Positions 16,061-24,052 of a stretch of 56,604 nt of DNA are shown one piece after another. The notes under the pieces were generated by a model that saw nothing but the letters and a program-made list of their open reading frames with translations, searched no databases and was not told where the DNA came from. Every line of letters starts with the position of its first letter. Within the stretch, counting starts at the first letter, position 1. The stretch comes from Nitrospira sp. UW-LDO-01 (GTDB taxonomy: Bacteria; Nitrospirota; Nitrospiria; Nitrospirales; Nitrospiraceae): positions 1 through 56,604 of the forward strand of contig NIUT01000221.1 in the NCBI GenBank assembly GCA_002254365.1, read 5' to 3'. The position numbers and the translations under genes were made by a program.

Positions 16061-17397
16061 GGCGTGGGTTCGATCTTGTGCCGTTCCATTTCAGATTTAA
16101 GAGCGAAGGAGCCCTTCGTCACGACCTGCTCACCGGCCTTCACCCCCTCCAGTACCCTGACCACGTCCCCCTCTTCATTGCCCAACTTGACCGTTCGTGC
16201 CTCGAAGGTACCGTCCTCCCCCTGAACAAACACTATCTTGCCAACAGGTCCGTTCTGGACGGCTGCAAGCGGCACGCTCAGCGCGTCAGGACTTGAGGTA
16301 ATGTACACGCTGATGACGGCAAACATTTCCGGCTTCAGCAGTCGCTCGGGGTTCGATACGGTGACGCGCAGGCTCATGGTGCGAGTTGCCGGGTCAAGCA
16401 CGTCTCCGGCATAGGTAATGGTTCCACCGAAAATTGCATGGGGATAGGCCGCAAGAACCACGTTGACGTTCTGGTCCTTACTGATGAATCGAACGTCCTT
16501 TTCAGGCACGTTACCGATCACCCATACGTCCGTAAGGTTGGCCACAGTGAACAGTTTTTGGTCCGTTTCAACCACTTCTCCCTTTGTGATGTTTCGTGTG
16601 ATGACCCGCCCGTTGAACGGCGCGCGCAAGGGCATGTCAGCCTTGATCGTATGCTCACGATCCAACCTCTCGATTTCTTCTCGAGGCACACCAAGCAGCT
16701 CCAGACGATTCCTCGTCTCACGGACTTCGGCCCTGGCGGCCTTCATGGTTGCCTCACGCCGCTGTAATTCAGCGAGGCTGACGGCCTTGTTCTCATACAA
16801 CTCCTTGGCTCGCACATGGGATCGTTCGGCTTCCTCCAGCCTGGCCGCTGATTTGAGGTATTCACCCTCCGCCACACCGAGATCGACGCTGTGGAGCAGC
16901 GCCAAGAGCGTGCCTTTTTTCACATCCTGCCCGACATCGACATGAACCTTTACCACCCGGCCACGAATCAGGGCCGTGACCTCGGCGAGTTCGTTTTGGT
17001 TGGCTTGGACGGTGGCGGGAAATTCACGATGCGAAAGGATCTCCCCCTGCGCCACCGGCGACAGCTCCAACTGCATTCTGGATAACTCTTCCGCGGTCAG
17101 ACGCAACAGTCGTGATGGTGCAGAAGGCGGGTTCTGCGCGACAGGAGTGGTATCGGTCGACCTGTTTTCACAAGCAGACCCTACCGCAAGGATGAGGCAG
17201 ATCCCCAGACTGCGAGAACAGGCTTGCAAAAGATGCCTAACGTTGTAGAGCGCCACGTGGCTGTTTACCCATAAATGATCGCTGCCTCTCCAGTCAGTCT
17301 CTTCGCACGGAGCGTGCCCTTCAATCACGTGATTTTCCTGATTCATGGCTCCATTTTCGTAGCCTAATGCCACGGTGCGAAGAGAGCGTTGTAGCAA
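16057..17397 (-). CDS. cusB: CusB-type RND periplasmic adaptor lipoprotein
   Basis: Up to 446 residues. After an N-terminal region is a lipoprotein signal (ICLILAVGSAC), then a membrane-fusion protein core: a first beta strand with EFPATVQANQNELAEV, the lipoyl-like half GRVVKVHVDVGQDVKKGTLLALLHS, a coiled-coil hairpin (about 170 residues in), the second lipoyl half DMPLRAPFNGRVITRNITKGEVV, and beta-barrel segments ending with GVKAGEQVVTKGSFAL. It links the RND pump to an outer-membrane channel. The true start may be later than the long frame: a GTG about 29 codons before the lipobox Cys would give a normal signal length. Coupled to cusA by a four-base overlap. Confidence 0.85.
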   Translation of the reverse strand: MLQRSLRTVALGYENGAMNQENHVIEGHAPCEETDWRGSDHLWVNSHVALYNVRHLLQACSRSLGICLILAVGSACENRSTDTTPVAQNPPSAPSRLLRLTAEELSRMQLELSPVAQGEILSHREFPATVQANQNELAEVTALIRGRVVKVHVDVGQDVKKGTLLALLHSVDLGVAEGEYLKSAARLEEAERSHVRAKELYENKAVSLAELQRREATMKAARAEVRETRNRLELLGVPREEIERLDREHTIKADMPLRAPFNGRVITRNITKGEVVETDQKLFTVANLTDVWVIGNVPEKDVRFISKDQNVNVVLAAYPHAIFGGTITYAGDVLDPATRTMSLRVTVSNPERLLKPEMFAVISVYITSSPDALSVPLAAVQNGPVGKIVFVQGEDGTFEARTVKLGNEEGDVVRVLEGVKAGEQVVTKGSFALKSEMERHKIEPTP

Positions 17398-17479
17398 AAT
17401 GCAACAACTCCTATTGGAACCGTTTGGCGCTATTGATCGACGAGTGTGAGATACTGATTTAGAAAGGGATCAACTCTGC

Positions 17480-18427
17480 GTGAAAGTCCAAGCCCAGTTT
17501 CCACAAGAACAATCGTCTACGGGAGAATTTCGACGCCAGGCAGATTCGTTCCGCAACTGGGTCACGGCCGATGGCGGCTCAGGCTATCCAGCCGCTGTGG
17601 GGCGGTATCATCTCTATGTGTCATGGGCCTGCCCGTGGGCCCATCGGACGATCATCGTTCGCAAGCTGAAGCAACTCGAGTCCGTGATCGGCATGACCGT
17701 CGTGGACCCGATCCGCGATGAGCGAGGGTGGGCGTTTCGTGAAGGTCCTGGGCACTCCCCAGATCCCATCAACGGATTTTCGTTTCTGAGTGAGGCCTAT
17801 AAAGCGACCGACCCGCGCTACATCGGACGTTTTACGGTTCCGGTGCTGTGGGACTCCGTCACCAAACACATTGTCACCAACTCCGACGACGACCTGATGA
17901 GAATCTTCAACGGTGAATTCAACCGATTCACCGAAAGTCCGATCGACCTGTATCCGGATGGACTGAGGCAAGAGATCGAGGAGCTCAACACGTTCATTTA
18001 CGAAAACGTGAACGATGGGGTCTATCGAGCGGGATTCGCCACATCACAACAAGCCTACGAACGAGCGGCCCGGCGACTGTTCGCCGCACTGGATCAGCTG
18101 GATGCACGCCTCGCCACGCGCCGCTATCTCTTCGGGCCGGAATTCGTGGAGACCGACTGGCGCCTGTTCGTCACACTCGTTCGGTTCGACGCAGTCTACC
18201 ACGGACATTTCAAGTGCAACATCAGACGCATCCTCGACTACCCGAATCTGTTTGGCTATCTCAAAGACCTGTACCAAACCGACGGCATCGCAGAGACGGT
18301 GAATTTCGACCACATCAAGCGGCACTACTACATCACGCACGACGACATTAATCCAACTCGTATCGTCCCAGTCGGCCCTGATCAAGACCTCAGCTCCGCT
18401 CATGGGCGGGAACGTTTATCCGGCTAG
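17480..18427 (+). CDS. Glutathionyl-hydroquinone reductase (GST Xi family)
   Basis: 315 residues, starting at a GTG preceded by AAAGGGA. It has the features of the YqjG/ECM4 group: YVSWACPWAHR with catalytic Cys51, then a thioredoxin-fold half with the cis-Pro region FTVPVLWDS and NSDDDLMRIFN, and an all-helical C-terminal half with GPEFVETDWRLFVTLVRFDAVYHGHFKCN, which is diagnostic for this family. The enzyme reduces glutathionyl-hydroquinones and uses glutathione. Whether this organism makes glutathione cannot be decided from the window. Cytoplasmic. It is divergent from cusBA. Confidence 0.9.
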   Translation: MKVQAQFPQEQSSTGEFRRQADSFRNWVTADGGSGYPAAVGRYHLYVSWACPWAHRTIIVRKLKQLESVIGMTVVDPIRDERGWAFREGPGHSPDPINGFSFLSEAYKATDPRYIGRFTVPVLWDSVTKHIVTNSDDDLMRIFNGEFNRFTESPIDLYPDGLRQEIEELNTFIYENVNDGVYRAGFATSQQAYERAARRLFAALDQLDARLATRRYLFGPEFVETDWRLFVTLVRFDAVYHGHFKCNIRRILDYPNLFGYLKDLYQTDGIAETVNFDHIKRHYYITHDDINPTRIVPVGPDQDLSSAHGRERLSG

Positions 18428-18475
18428 TTCCTTCGCCGCACGGAATCCGCATCGACGCTTCAGTAATCAGCCGCT

Positions 18476-18517
18476 CTCAAGGCTGGTTGTCTGTGCAATA
18501 AACTAGACAGCCTTGAG
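18476..18517 (+). terminator. Strong hairpin downstream of the GST gene
   Basis: CTCAAGGCTG at 18476-18485 pairs perfectly with CAGCCTTGAG at 18508-18517 (10 base pairs, 22-base loop that can add a TCT/AGA extension). It lies 49 bases after the GST stop. The bases after it are not T-rich, so a classic rho-independent terminator is uncertain; it could equally stabilise the 3' end of the transcript. Confidence 0.4.
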
Positions 18518-18640
18518 GATATTCTCCCCATCACCCCCTGTTATCTCAGCCTCACTTTGTAGATCCCCTCTGTCTTTACGGGTTTTTTAGACGCGCATAA
18601 GAGTTGCTGTATAGCTATAGAGGCGAGTGATCGTGTGTAC

Positions 18641-18728
18641 GGTGGCAGGAATATACAGCAGGGAGATGGCCCTGAAGTCAGCGCCCGAACAAGACAGCGG
18701 ATGTCGTAGCCACCCAGGGGAAACCTGG
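18641..18728 (+). ncRNA. Candidate structured RNA leader upstream of the 27-residue membrane peptide
   Basis: A closing stem GGTGGC (18641-18646) pairs with GCCACC (18709-18714). Inside it are a five-pair hairpin CAGGG/CCCTG (18659-18674) and a four-pair hairpin GACA/TGTC (18693-18705), giving a three-way junction. A further hairpin CCAGG/CCTGG (18714-18728) follows directly and is succeeded by a TATTTTATT stretch, the ribosome-binding site and the ATG at 18756. The layout resembles a cis-regulatory leader, but I cannot match it to a known riboswitch class. Structure is by hand-pairing only; no conservation data are available. Confidence 0.4.
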
Positions 18729-18755
18729 TATTTTATTCATTAAAACGGAGGGGTT

Positions 18756-18839
18756 ATGGAAAGCAGTCTCTTAATATTCGCCGTGGTCATGATCGGCCTT
18801 TTAATCGGTGGCATTGTCGTCTACAAGAAGAGTGCATAG
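18756..18839 (+). CDS. 27-residue single-span membrane peptide
   Basis: A short gene with a very strong ribosome-binding site (ACGGAGGGGTT before the ATG). The product begins MESSLLIFAVV, continues as one hydrophobic helix with GLLIGGIVV, and ends YKKSA, a positive-inside C-terminus. This is the shape of small accessory subunits of membrane complexes (CydX, CcoS and KdpF are examples), but no partner complex is next to it. A candidate structured leader lies upstream and a T-tailed hairpin follows 34 bases after the stop, so the peptide may have its own short transcript. Confidence 0.6.
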   Translation: MESSLLIFAVVMIGLLIGGIVVYKKSA

Positions 18840-18873
18840 CAGGTCACGTCCTGGTTTTCTTAGGGAAGTGTCC

Positions 18874-18921
18874 AACACCTTGTGCAGCCGTCTTGGGACG
18901 GCGGGTGAGGCGTTCCTTTTT
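18874..18921 (+). terminator. Probable rho-independent terminator after the small membrane peptide
   Basis: The inner stem GCCGTC/GACGGC (18887-18902) with loop TTGG is enclosed by AACACCT (18874-18880) and AGGCGTT (18908-18914), which pair with one mismatch, followed by CCTTTTT. It lies 34 bases after the stop of the 27-residue gene. Confidence 0.55.
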
Positions 18922-18974
18922 CGAGATGTGGCTAGGTGTAGAGACGATCTTGGGTCGGCCGAAATCCGAAGACT

Positions 18975-19013
18975 GATGATGTGCGCGTTCCGTACCGGAA
19001 CGAGCACATCATC
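18975..19013. repeat. Long hairpin between convergent units
   Basis: GATGATGTGC (18975-18984) pairs with GCACATCATC (19004-19013), and after one mismatch the stem continues for seven more pairs (CGTTCCG/CGGAACG) around a TAC loop. It lies about 35 bases beyond the stop of the minus-strand UspA gene. It may be a terminator without a T-tail or a dispersed palindrome. Confidence 0.5.
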
Positions 19014-19048
19014 TTCAGGGTGTTGGTGTGCACGACAGCCTGTCCAGC

Positions 19049-19900
19049 TTATCTGACGACAAGGACTGAGCAAGCTGGTTGCTGGACAAGTTTCAACGAA
19101 ACGCTACCCTGAAGGAAGCGGGCCACAGCACTCCGCCCTTTTGCACCTGTCACAATCAAATCTGGCTGTTCGAGATTCACGATCTTCATGATTTCTTCCG
19201 CCGCCGGTCCGACCCGGGGAAATTGCCTGACCCGGTACCCGGCCTTTTCGAGTTTGGCGGCCTCCTGAGCCAGCAACTGTTCTCCCGCCTCTTTCACCGC
19301 CGTATACCGTAAGAACGGCATGACATGCACCAAGAGAATCACAAGGGGCTTGCCGTCGGCCGTAGCCTTGAATCGTTTGAGCAGAAACTGAAGGGCCTTC
19401 CCCGATGAGGCAGATCCGTCTGTTGCAAACAAGATCCGCCGAGGAGGGTGAGGCGGCTCCTTGACGATCAGGACCGGAGTCGTGGCATGGAGCGTCACGG
19501 CGGTCGACACACTCCCCAACATGAACCGATCAATGGCGTCCAAGCCTCGACTCCCCACCACGATCAATGCGGTACTTCCTGCATGCTTCAACAGCGCTTG
19601 AGCAATTGGCCCTTGTTCCACACGGACGGAGCCGGTCAATCTCAACTCACCCATCCGTTTCTTCGTGCCCTGTTCCACCTGTTTGGCTCGGGTTTCGAGC
19701 AAATGAATCGCTTCTCCAATGTCAGGTTCATACGAACTGACGGCGGGATAGGTGAGAGCCGGTACCCGGGCGGAATTGAGATCGACGGAATGGATCGCCA
19801 TCACCCGAGGGGCAGACCGCAAGGGAATCTTCCCCACCCAATCCAGCGCCCATTCGGAATATTTCGACCCATCGAGCCCCACCACAACCTTCATTGTCAT
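19049..19900 (-). CDS. Tandem-domain universal stress protein
   Basis: 283 residues with two UspA domains. The first (about 1-145) begins KVVVGLDGSKYSEWALDW and has the ATP-binding signature VVGSRGLDAIDRFMLGSVS. The second (about 150-283) begins RRILFATDGSASSGKAL and ends with VTGAKGRSAVARFLQGSVSLKL and CSVLVVR. The G-x-x-G-x(9)-G-S pattern in both indicates the ATP-binding subtype. The start has an excellent ribosome-binding site (GGAGGGGTGAC). Cytoplasmic. It lies downstream of a cytochrome c gene on the same strand; a paralogue is at 39208. Confidence 0.9.
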   Translation of the reverse strand: MTMKVVVGLDGSKYSEWALDWVGKIPLRSAPRVMAIHSVDLNSARVPALTYPAVSSYEPDIGEAIHLLETRAKQVEQGTKKRMGELRLTGSVRVEQGPIAQALLKHAGSTALIVVGSRGLDAIDRFMLGSVSTAVTLHATTPVLIVKEPPHPPRRILFATDGSASSGKALQFLLKRFKATADGKPLVILLVHVMPFLRYTAVKEAGEQLLAQEAAKLEKAGYRVRQFPRVGPAAEEIMKIVNLEQPDLIVTGAKGRSAVARFLQGSVSLKLVQQPACSVLVVR

Positions 19901-20032
19901 GTCACCCCTCCAGACAATAGGACATGCTGCTTCGCCATGCAGATATCACCAACGGCTGTTGGCATTGCTTGAAGATCCCTCCACCGGATGATTGTCTTCC
20001 GCTTTTCATGGTTGGTCATCGCCATCTCTTCG

Positions 20033-20449
20033 TCAGTCGCCCTCAGTCTCGTCATGGTGACGGGGTAGGGCTTTCTCTCGTGGTTGAGCCAACCAGCGGA
20101 TGTAGAGCAGGACGTGCTGCTTCTCTTCCTTCGACAACGCCCATTTCCAAGATCCCATCGCGGTGCCTCGTTCACCTTCGTGAATGGTCTGTGTCAGCTC
20201 GATATCGGACTTCCGCTGGACTGCAGGGCTCGTGAGATCTGCTGGTGGCGGTGTGACATTGAATGCGTGACCTTTTCCCTGTTCTCCATGGCAGAAGCGA
20301 CAATACTCCCCATAGAGACGCTTTCCCTCCTGTAAATCGTAATGCTCTCGTAGAGCCTTCTCACTGCTCTGCTGCGCCGCACCGACGTCAGCAAAAGCCA
20401 GCCAGTACAGAATAAAGAAGAGAGACAAGAGGACAACTCGCAATGACAT
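20033..20449 (-). CDS. Small c-type cytochrome
   Basis: About 138 residues. The start at 20449 (GGGAAGGGTG before the ATG) gives a signal peptide (LRVVLLSLFFILYWLAFA); upstream in-frame starts would bury it. There is one haem-binding site C50-R-F-C-H54, and Met residues in the segment EGERGTAMGSWKW can serve as the sixth ligand. The fold with LSKEEKQHVLLYIRWL is typical of class I mono-haem cytochromes. A periplasmic electron carrier is likely. It follows hypE on the same strand after a gap of 286 bases, in which I see no gene. Confidence 0.85.
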   Translation of the reverse strand: MSLRVVLLSLFFILYWLAFADVGAAQQSSEKALREHYDLQEGKRLYGEYCRFCHGEQGKGHAFNVTPPPADLTSPAVQRKSDIELTQTIHEGERGTAMGSWKWALSKEEKQHVLLYIRWLAQPREKALPRHHDETEGD

Positions 20450-20735
20450 CACCCTTCCCTCGCTCATCATACAGAGAGTAGTTGGCAACCATCGTGCCAT
20501 TGGAACGAGCCTCAGTGAGGTCGCAGTCCAGTTATAACGTATTGCAAACACGGGGTTTCATCGGACCAGAGGCTCAGCACTTGTTTCGAGAGTGGGGAAA
20601 ATTCCACGGAAGCCTTCTGCTCACTGTCGCGGAATGCTACAGCAGAGGGAACTGCAAAGCTGGAGGTCAATTCTTGGGAAGGCCGGCGACAATGACTACG
20701 GACGGTGGCGAGTTGGCAGAACTACAAGGAACGGA

Positions 20736-21788
20736 TCAGCAGATACGTGGGAGTTGCTCTCCCGAGAGAAGATCAAGGATCCTCTGCGTGCCCAAGACCG
20801 TTCGCAGCACCACAGGTGGAGCACTTCGATCCATGACAGTGCCGATAGAAGCTGCCTGGCTTGCGGCCTTGTGTCGTCGCATCACAGCCAGAGCGGCCTC
20901 GGCCTGCGATGCCGGCACCATGGCGACGAAACGTCCCTCATTCGCCACATAGAGTGGATCGAGCCCTAAGAGCTCGCAGGCTCCGCGGACCGGTTCGCTC
21001 ACTGGAATGGCCGCTTCATCCACAGCCACGCCAACCTTCGCCGTTGTGGCTAATTCGTTCAACACGCTGGCCAGCCCGCCACGAGTGATGTCGCGCAGGC
21101 AATGAATCTCGATGCCGTTGTCGATCAGGTCGGCGACGACGTGATGCAACGGGGCCGAATCGCTTTCGATGTCGCCGTTGAACGTGAGCCCTTCCCGAAC
21201 ACTGAGCACCGCCACACCGTGGGAACCGAGATCACCACTCACCAGAATCGCGTCACCTGGCTCAATCAACGTCGGCAACACACGAACACCCTTCGGCACC
21301 AGTCCAACACCAGATGTGTTGATGAAAATTCCGTCGCCCTTGCCGCGATCCACCACTTTGGTGTCGCCAGTGACGATCGGCACGCCCGCAGCCCTTGCGG
21401 CCTCAGCCATGGAATTCACGACGCGCCGCAATACCTCCATGCTGAGCCCTTCTTCTAAAATAAACCCCGCGCTCAGATAGAGAGGCTTAGCACCACACAT
21501 GGCCAGATCGTTGATCGTGCCGTTCACCGCCAAGCTTCCGATGTCGCCACCCGGAAAGAACAGCGGCCGCACCACATACGAATCCGTCGTGAAGGCGAGC
21601 GTACCTTTTTCAACCGGCCAGGTTGCACCATCGTGCATCGGCGCCAACATAGAATTGTGAAAAGCCCGCACGAACACATCGTGAATCAACTCCTGCATGA
21701 GCCGCCCGCCTCCGCCATGCGCGAGCTGGATAGTATTCTTCGTTGAAAGCGGCAGTGGGCAAGCTGGCTCAAATGGTTTGTTGCTCAT
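20736..21788 (-). CDS. hypE: Hydrogenase maturation protein HypE
   Basis: 350 residues of the AIR synthase/ThiL-like fold. Hallmarks are IQLAHGGGGRLMQELI at the N-terminus, FTTDSYVVRPLFFPGGDIG with the metal/ATP-binding Asp, VTGDTKVVDRGKGDGIFINTSGVG, and the C-terminal tetrapeptide PRIC with the last-residue Cys350. That Cys is carbamoylated by HypF and dehydrated by HypE with ATP to a thiocyanate, the source of the CN ligands of the NiFe site. It acts with hypD (106 bases upstream) and the hypF/hypC genes further up. Essential residues are all present. Confidence 0.95.
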   Translation of the reverse strand: MSNKPFEPACPLPLSTKNTIQLAHGGGGRLMQELIHDVFVRAFHNSMLAPMHDGATWPVEKGTLAFTTDSYVVRPLFFPGGDIGSLAVNGTINDLAMCGAKPLYLSAGFILEEGLSMEVLRRVVNSMAEAARAAGVPIVTGDTKVVDRGKGDGIFINTSGVGLVPKGVRVLPTLIEPGDAILVSGDLGSHGVAVLSVREGLTFNGDIESDSAPLHHVVADLIDNGIEIHCLRDITRGGLASVLNELATTAKVGVAVDEAAIPVSEPVRGACELLGLDPLYVANEGRFVAMVPASQAEAALAVMRRHKAASQAASIGTVMDRSAPPVVLRTVLGTQRILDLLSGEQLPRIC

Positions 21789-21807
21789 GGTTCGTTTCTT
21801 GTTTCGA

Positions 21808-21868
21808 GTTTCTGGTTACGGGTTTCGAGTTTGACTGGCCGGCCATTACGCAACTCGGAACCAGAAAC
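21808..21868. repeat. Inverted repeat between hypD and hypE
   Basis: GTTTCTGGTT (21808-21817) and AACCAGAAAC (21859-21868) are perfect inverted arms, with a 10-base palindrome TGGCCGGCCA (21836-21845) near the centre of symmetry. It occupies most of the 106-base gap between the two genes and can form a hairpin in the transcript. A shorter GTTTCTG...CAGAAAC pair occurs in the gap between the hydrogenase gamma and small-subunit genes. Confidence 0.5.
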
Positions 21869-21894
21869 CCGCAACTCTTACCTTGGATAGCATG

Positions 21895-23004
21895 CTACGC
21901 TTCACGAATGACGCTCCCCCGATACCGATAATACGCCGCGCAGGCTCCTTCACTCGACACCATCGGTGCGCCTAACGGTTGCTCTGGCGTACAGCGAGTG
22001 CCAAAAGCCGAACAGTCCATCGGCTTGAGCAATCCCTGAAGAATCAGTCCACTCTGGCATTCGGGATCTTCAATGCCTGCTGACAGCTGCGAAAGTTCCC
22101 GTTGAAACTTCACATCGGCGTCATAGGCCCTGTACGCAGACCTGAGACGCAGACCGCTTGCAGGTATCTCACCGATACCGCGCCAGATTCGCGGTGCCGG
22201 TTCAAAGACCTCGTCGACAATGGTCCTTGCCGGTCGGTTCCCCTCCCGGCTCACGGATCGCACGTACTGATTCTCGACTTCAACTCGACCTTCCTCCAAC
22301 TGACTGACTAGCATCGCAACGCCTTCAAGCACATCGAGCGGCTCAAACCCGGCCACGACGATCGGCACGCGATACTTCTGTGCGATGGCCTCATACTCTT
22401 CATAACCCATCACCGTGCAGACATGGCCGGCAGCGAGAAAACCTTGAATCCGATTTTGGGGTGATGACAGGATGGCCTCCATTGCCGGAGGCACCAGCAC
22501 ATGGGCAATCAACAAACTGAAGTTCGTGATACCCGACTGCTTCGCCTGCGCAACCGCCATGGCCCAAGCCGGCGCAGTGGTTTCAAATCCCACAGCGAAA
22601 CAGACAACTTCGCAATCTGGGTTTTTGCGAGCCAGCTCGAGCGCATCCAATGGTGAATAGATGATCCGGATATCTCCGCCCGCCGCCTTGACGCCAAACA
22701 AGTCCCCACGGGAACCAGGAACACGCAGCATGTCGCCGAAGGAGCAGAAGATCACCCCAGGCATGGACGCGAGACAGACAGCCTGGTCGATCAACGACAC
22801 CGATGTCACACAGACCGGGCAACCAGGTCCATGGACAAGCTCAAGGTTCTTCGGCAACAGGCTGTCGAGGCCAAACCGCACAATCGCATGGGTCTGTCCG
22901 CCGCAGACCTCCATGATCGTCCAAGGCCGGTGCACCGTCTGCTTGATCCGCTCCGCCAGCGCCGCCGCCACCGCCCGATCGCGAAACTCGTCCACGTACT
23001 TCAT
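21895..23004 (-). CDS. hypD: Hydrogenase maturation protein HypD
   Basis: 369 residues, full length. Hallmarks are the first redox-active/Fe-binding region [22 protein letters not shown], the [10 protein letters not shown] motif with its CxxC pair, a central [11 protein letters not shown] segment, [15 protein letters not shown], and the C-terminal cysteines ([42 protein letters not shown] cut short here) that hold the 4Fe-4S cluster. It scaffolds Fe(CN)2CO assembly with HypC. In most hyp operons it follows hypC directly; here roughly 4-5 kb of accessory DNA separates them. A truncated second copy of its first 59 codons lies at 23877-24052. Confidence 0.95.
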   Translation of the reverse strand: MKYVDEFRDRAVAAALAERIKQTVHRPWTIMEVCGGQTHAIVRFGLDSLLPKNLELVHGPGCPVCVTSVSLIDQAVCLASMPGVIFCSFGDMLRVPGSRGDLFGVKAAGGDIRIIYSPLDALELARKNPDCEVVCFAVGFETTAPAWAMAVAQAKQSGITNFSLLIAHVLVPPAMEAILSSPQNRIQGFLAAGHVCTVMGYEEYEAIAQKYRVPIVVAGFEPLDVLEGVAMLVSQLEEGRVEVENQYVRSVSREGNRPARTIVDEVFEPAPRIWRGIGEIPASGLRLRSAYRAYDADVKFQRELSQLSAGIEDPECQSGLILQGLLKPMDCSAFGTRCTPEQPLGAPMVSSEGACAAYYRYRGSVIREA

Positions 23005-23133
23005 AAGCGCGATTCCCGTTACTCTACAACGCTCCCATAATGCGTAGAGCGCCTGCCCTGCCTCCTGTCTTATAAATCTCTGGCAGCCTACTAATAGGAA
23101 CAGGGTGCCACTTCGACCGTTCGTTCGTGTTGC

Positions 23134-23162
23134 TTGACATGACCATTATAAATGACTATATA
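23134..23162 (+). promoter_or_regulatory. Sigma-70-type promoter for vapBC
   Basis: TTGACA at 23134-23139 and TATATA at 23157-23162 are separated by exactly 17 bases. The vapB ATG lies about 40 bases downstream of the -10 element. The surrounding AT-rich sequence with CTATATAG could also form the TA operator. Confidence 0.65.
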
Positions 23163-23203
23163 GAATTATTGCCAGAAGCGAGACAGGGGAGAGGGTGCGT
23201 CAC

Positions 23204-23431
23204 ATGAAGACCATGCCAGTGACAGATTTTAAGGCACACGCGTTGAAAGTATTGGGAGAAGTCGCGGAAACACGAGAGTCGGTCCTGGTCACAAAACGAG
23301 GCAAGCCCCTCGCCGAAATTGTTCCCTTCGCCGGAAAATGCACGGCACCGGGCAGGTTGGCGGAGGCTCTGGTTTTTGAAGATGATATTGTGGCGCCTCT
23401 CGGCGAAGCTGAGTGGAACGTCTGCCGGTGA
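23204..23431 (+). CDS. Phd/YefM-family antitoxin (VapB-type)
   Basis: 75 residues of the Phd/YefM fold: MPVTDFKAHALKVLGEVAETRESVLVTKRGKPLAEIVPF is the classical N-terminal DNA-binding part (shown here only as the family pattern of its short pieces TDFKAH, LVTKRGKP and AEIVPF). The C-terminal tail is the toxin-binding part. The ATG at 23204 is preferred over a GTG nine bases earlier because GGGGAGAGGG is then at proper spacing. Its stop overlaps the toxin GTG by four bases. It neutralises the PIN toxin and probably represses its own promoter. Confidence 0.85.
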   Translation: MKTMPVTDFKAHALKVLGEVAETRESVLVTKRGKPLAEIVPFAGKCTAPGRLAEALVFEDDIVAPLGEAEWNVCR

Positions 23432-23826
23432 AGTACGTGCTGGATACGCATGTGTGGATCTGGTGGCAGATGAACCCGAAGAAGCTGTCCCCTCGCGTCC
23501 GCACCCTTCTCAATAATCCCGACCACTATGAGGAACTTCTCCTCTCAGTAATATCGGCGTGGGAGTTCAGTAAGTTGTTGGAGAAAAAGCGGATAGGGAT
23601 TTCCTGCGATCCTGAAGAATGGTTTCGTGTCGCACTCGAGATGCCCAAGCTCCGACTCGTGCCCCTCACTCCCACACTCAGCTACCGATCAACGACGCTG
23701 CCTCAGCCGTTTCACGGAGATCCAGCAGATCAAATCATTGTCGCGACCGCCAGGGAAGAGAATGCAACCGTGCTGACCAAGGACACCCTCATCCGGCAAT
23801 ACAAGCATGTGCGCGCACTGTGGTAA
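23428..23826 (+). CDS. vapC: PIN-domain toxin (VapC-type ribonuclease)
   Basis: About 132 residues. The acidic metal-binding residues of PIN nucleases are in place: Asp in LDTHVWIW near residue 6, Glu in SAWEFSKL, and Asp in GDPADQIIVATA, with a final TKDTLIRQY. The domain is of the type that pairs with Phd-like antitoxins. The GTG at 23428 overlaps the antitoxin stop (GTGA); a GTG five codons earlier is possible. Together they form a vapBC module. The module lies between intact hypD and a truncated hypD copy. Confidence 0.85.
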   Translation: MKYVLDTHVWIWWQMNPKKLSPRVRTLLNNPDHYEELLLSVISAWEFSKLLEKKRIGISCDPEEWFRVALEMPKLRLVPLTPTLSYRSTTLPQPFHGDPADQIIVATAREENATVLTKDTLIRQYKHVRALW

Positions 23827-23876
23827 ACCACGATGCGATTGCCTGCCTTCCACCTCAATGATCTGTTCCGCGCTCG

Positions 23877-24052
23877 CCCATCAACCAGCCTGAGATTTCT
23901 CGGCAACAGGCCATCGATCCCGAATCGCACAATCGAATAAGTCTGCCCCCACAGACTTCCATGATCGTCCAAAGCCGACGTACCGTCTGCTTGATCCGCT
24001 CAGCTAGCGCCGTGGCTACCGAGCGATTGCGAAATTCACCCACGTACTTCAT
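23877..24052 (-). pseudogene. hypD: Truncated, frameshifted second copy of the hypD 5' end
   Basis: Starting at the ATG at 24052, the translation MKYVGEFRNRSVATALAERI, followed by IKQTV and TIMEVCGG, matches HypD residues 1-36. At the CGG site one base is missing; in the next frame the match continues QTYSIVRFGIDGLLPRNL to about residue 59 and then ends. Across both pieces 46 of 59 residues equal the intact HypD. The rest of the gene is absent: the vapC stop follows about 50 bases further on. Its ATG overlaps the stop of the broken gene upstream (ATGA). It is a non-functional remnant. Confidence 0.85.

Noticed and set aside
18641-18728. Assignment of the structured leader to c-di-GMP, c-di-AMP, fluoride or guanidine riboswitches, or to SRP RNA
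   Set aside because: None of the conserved nucleotides of these classes could be found in the sequence.
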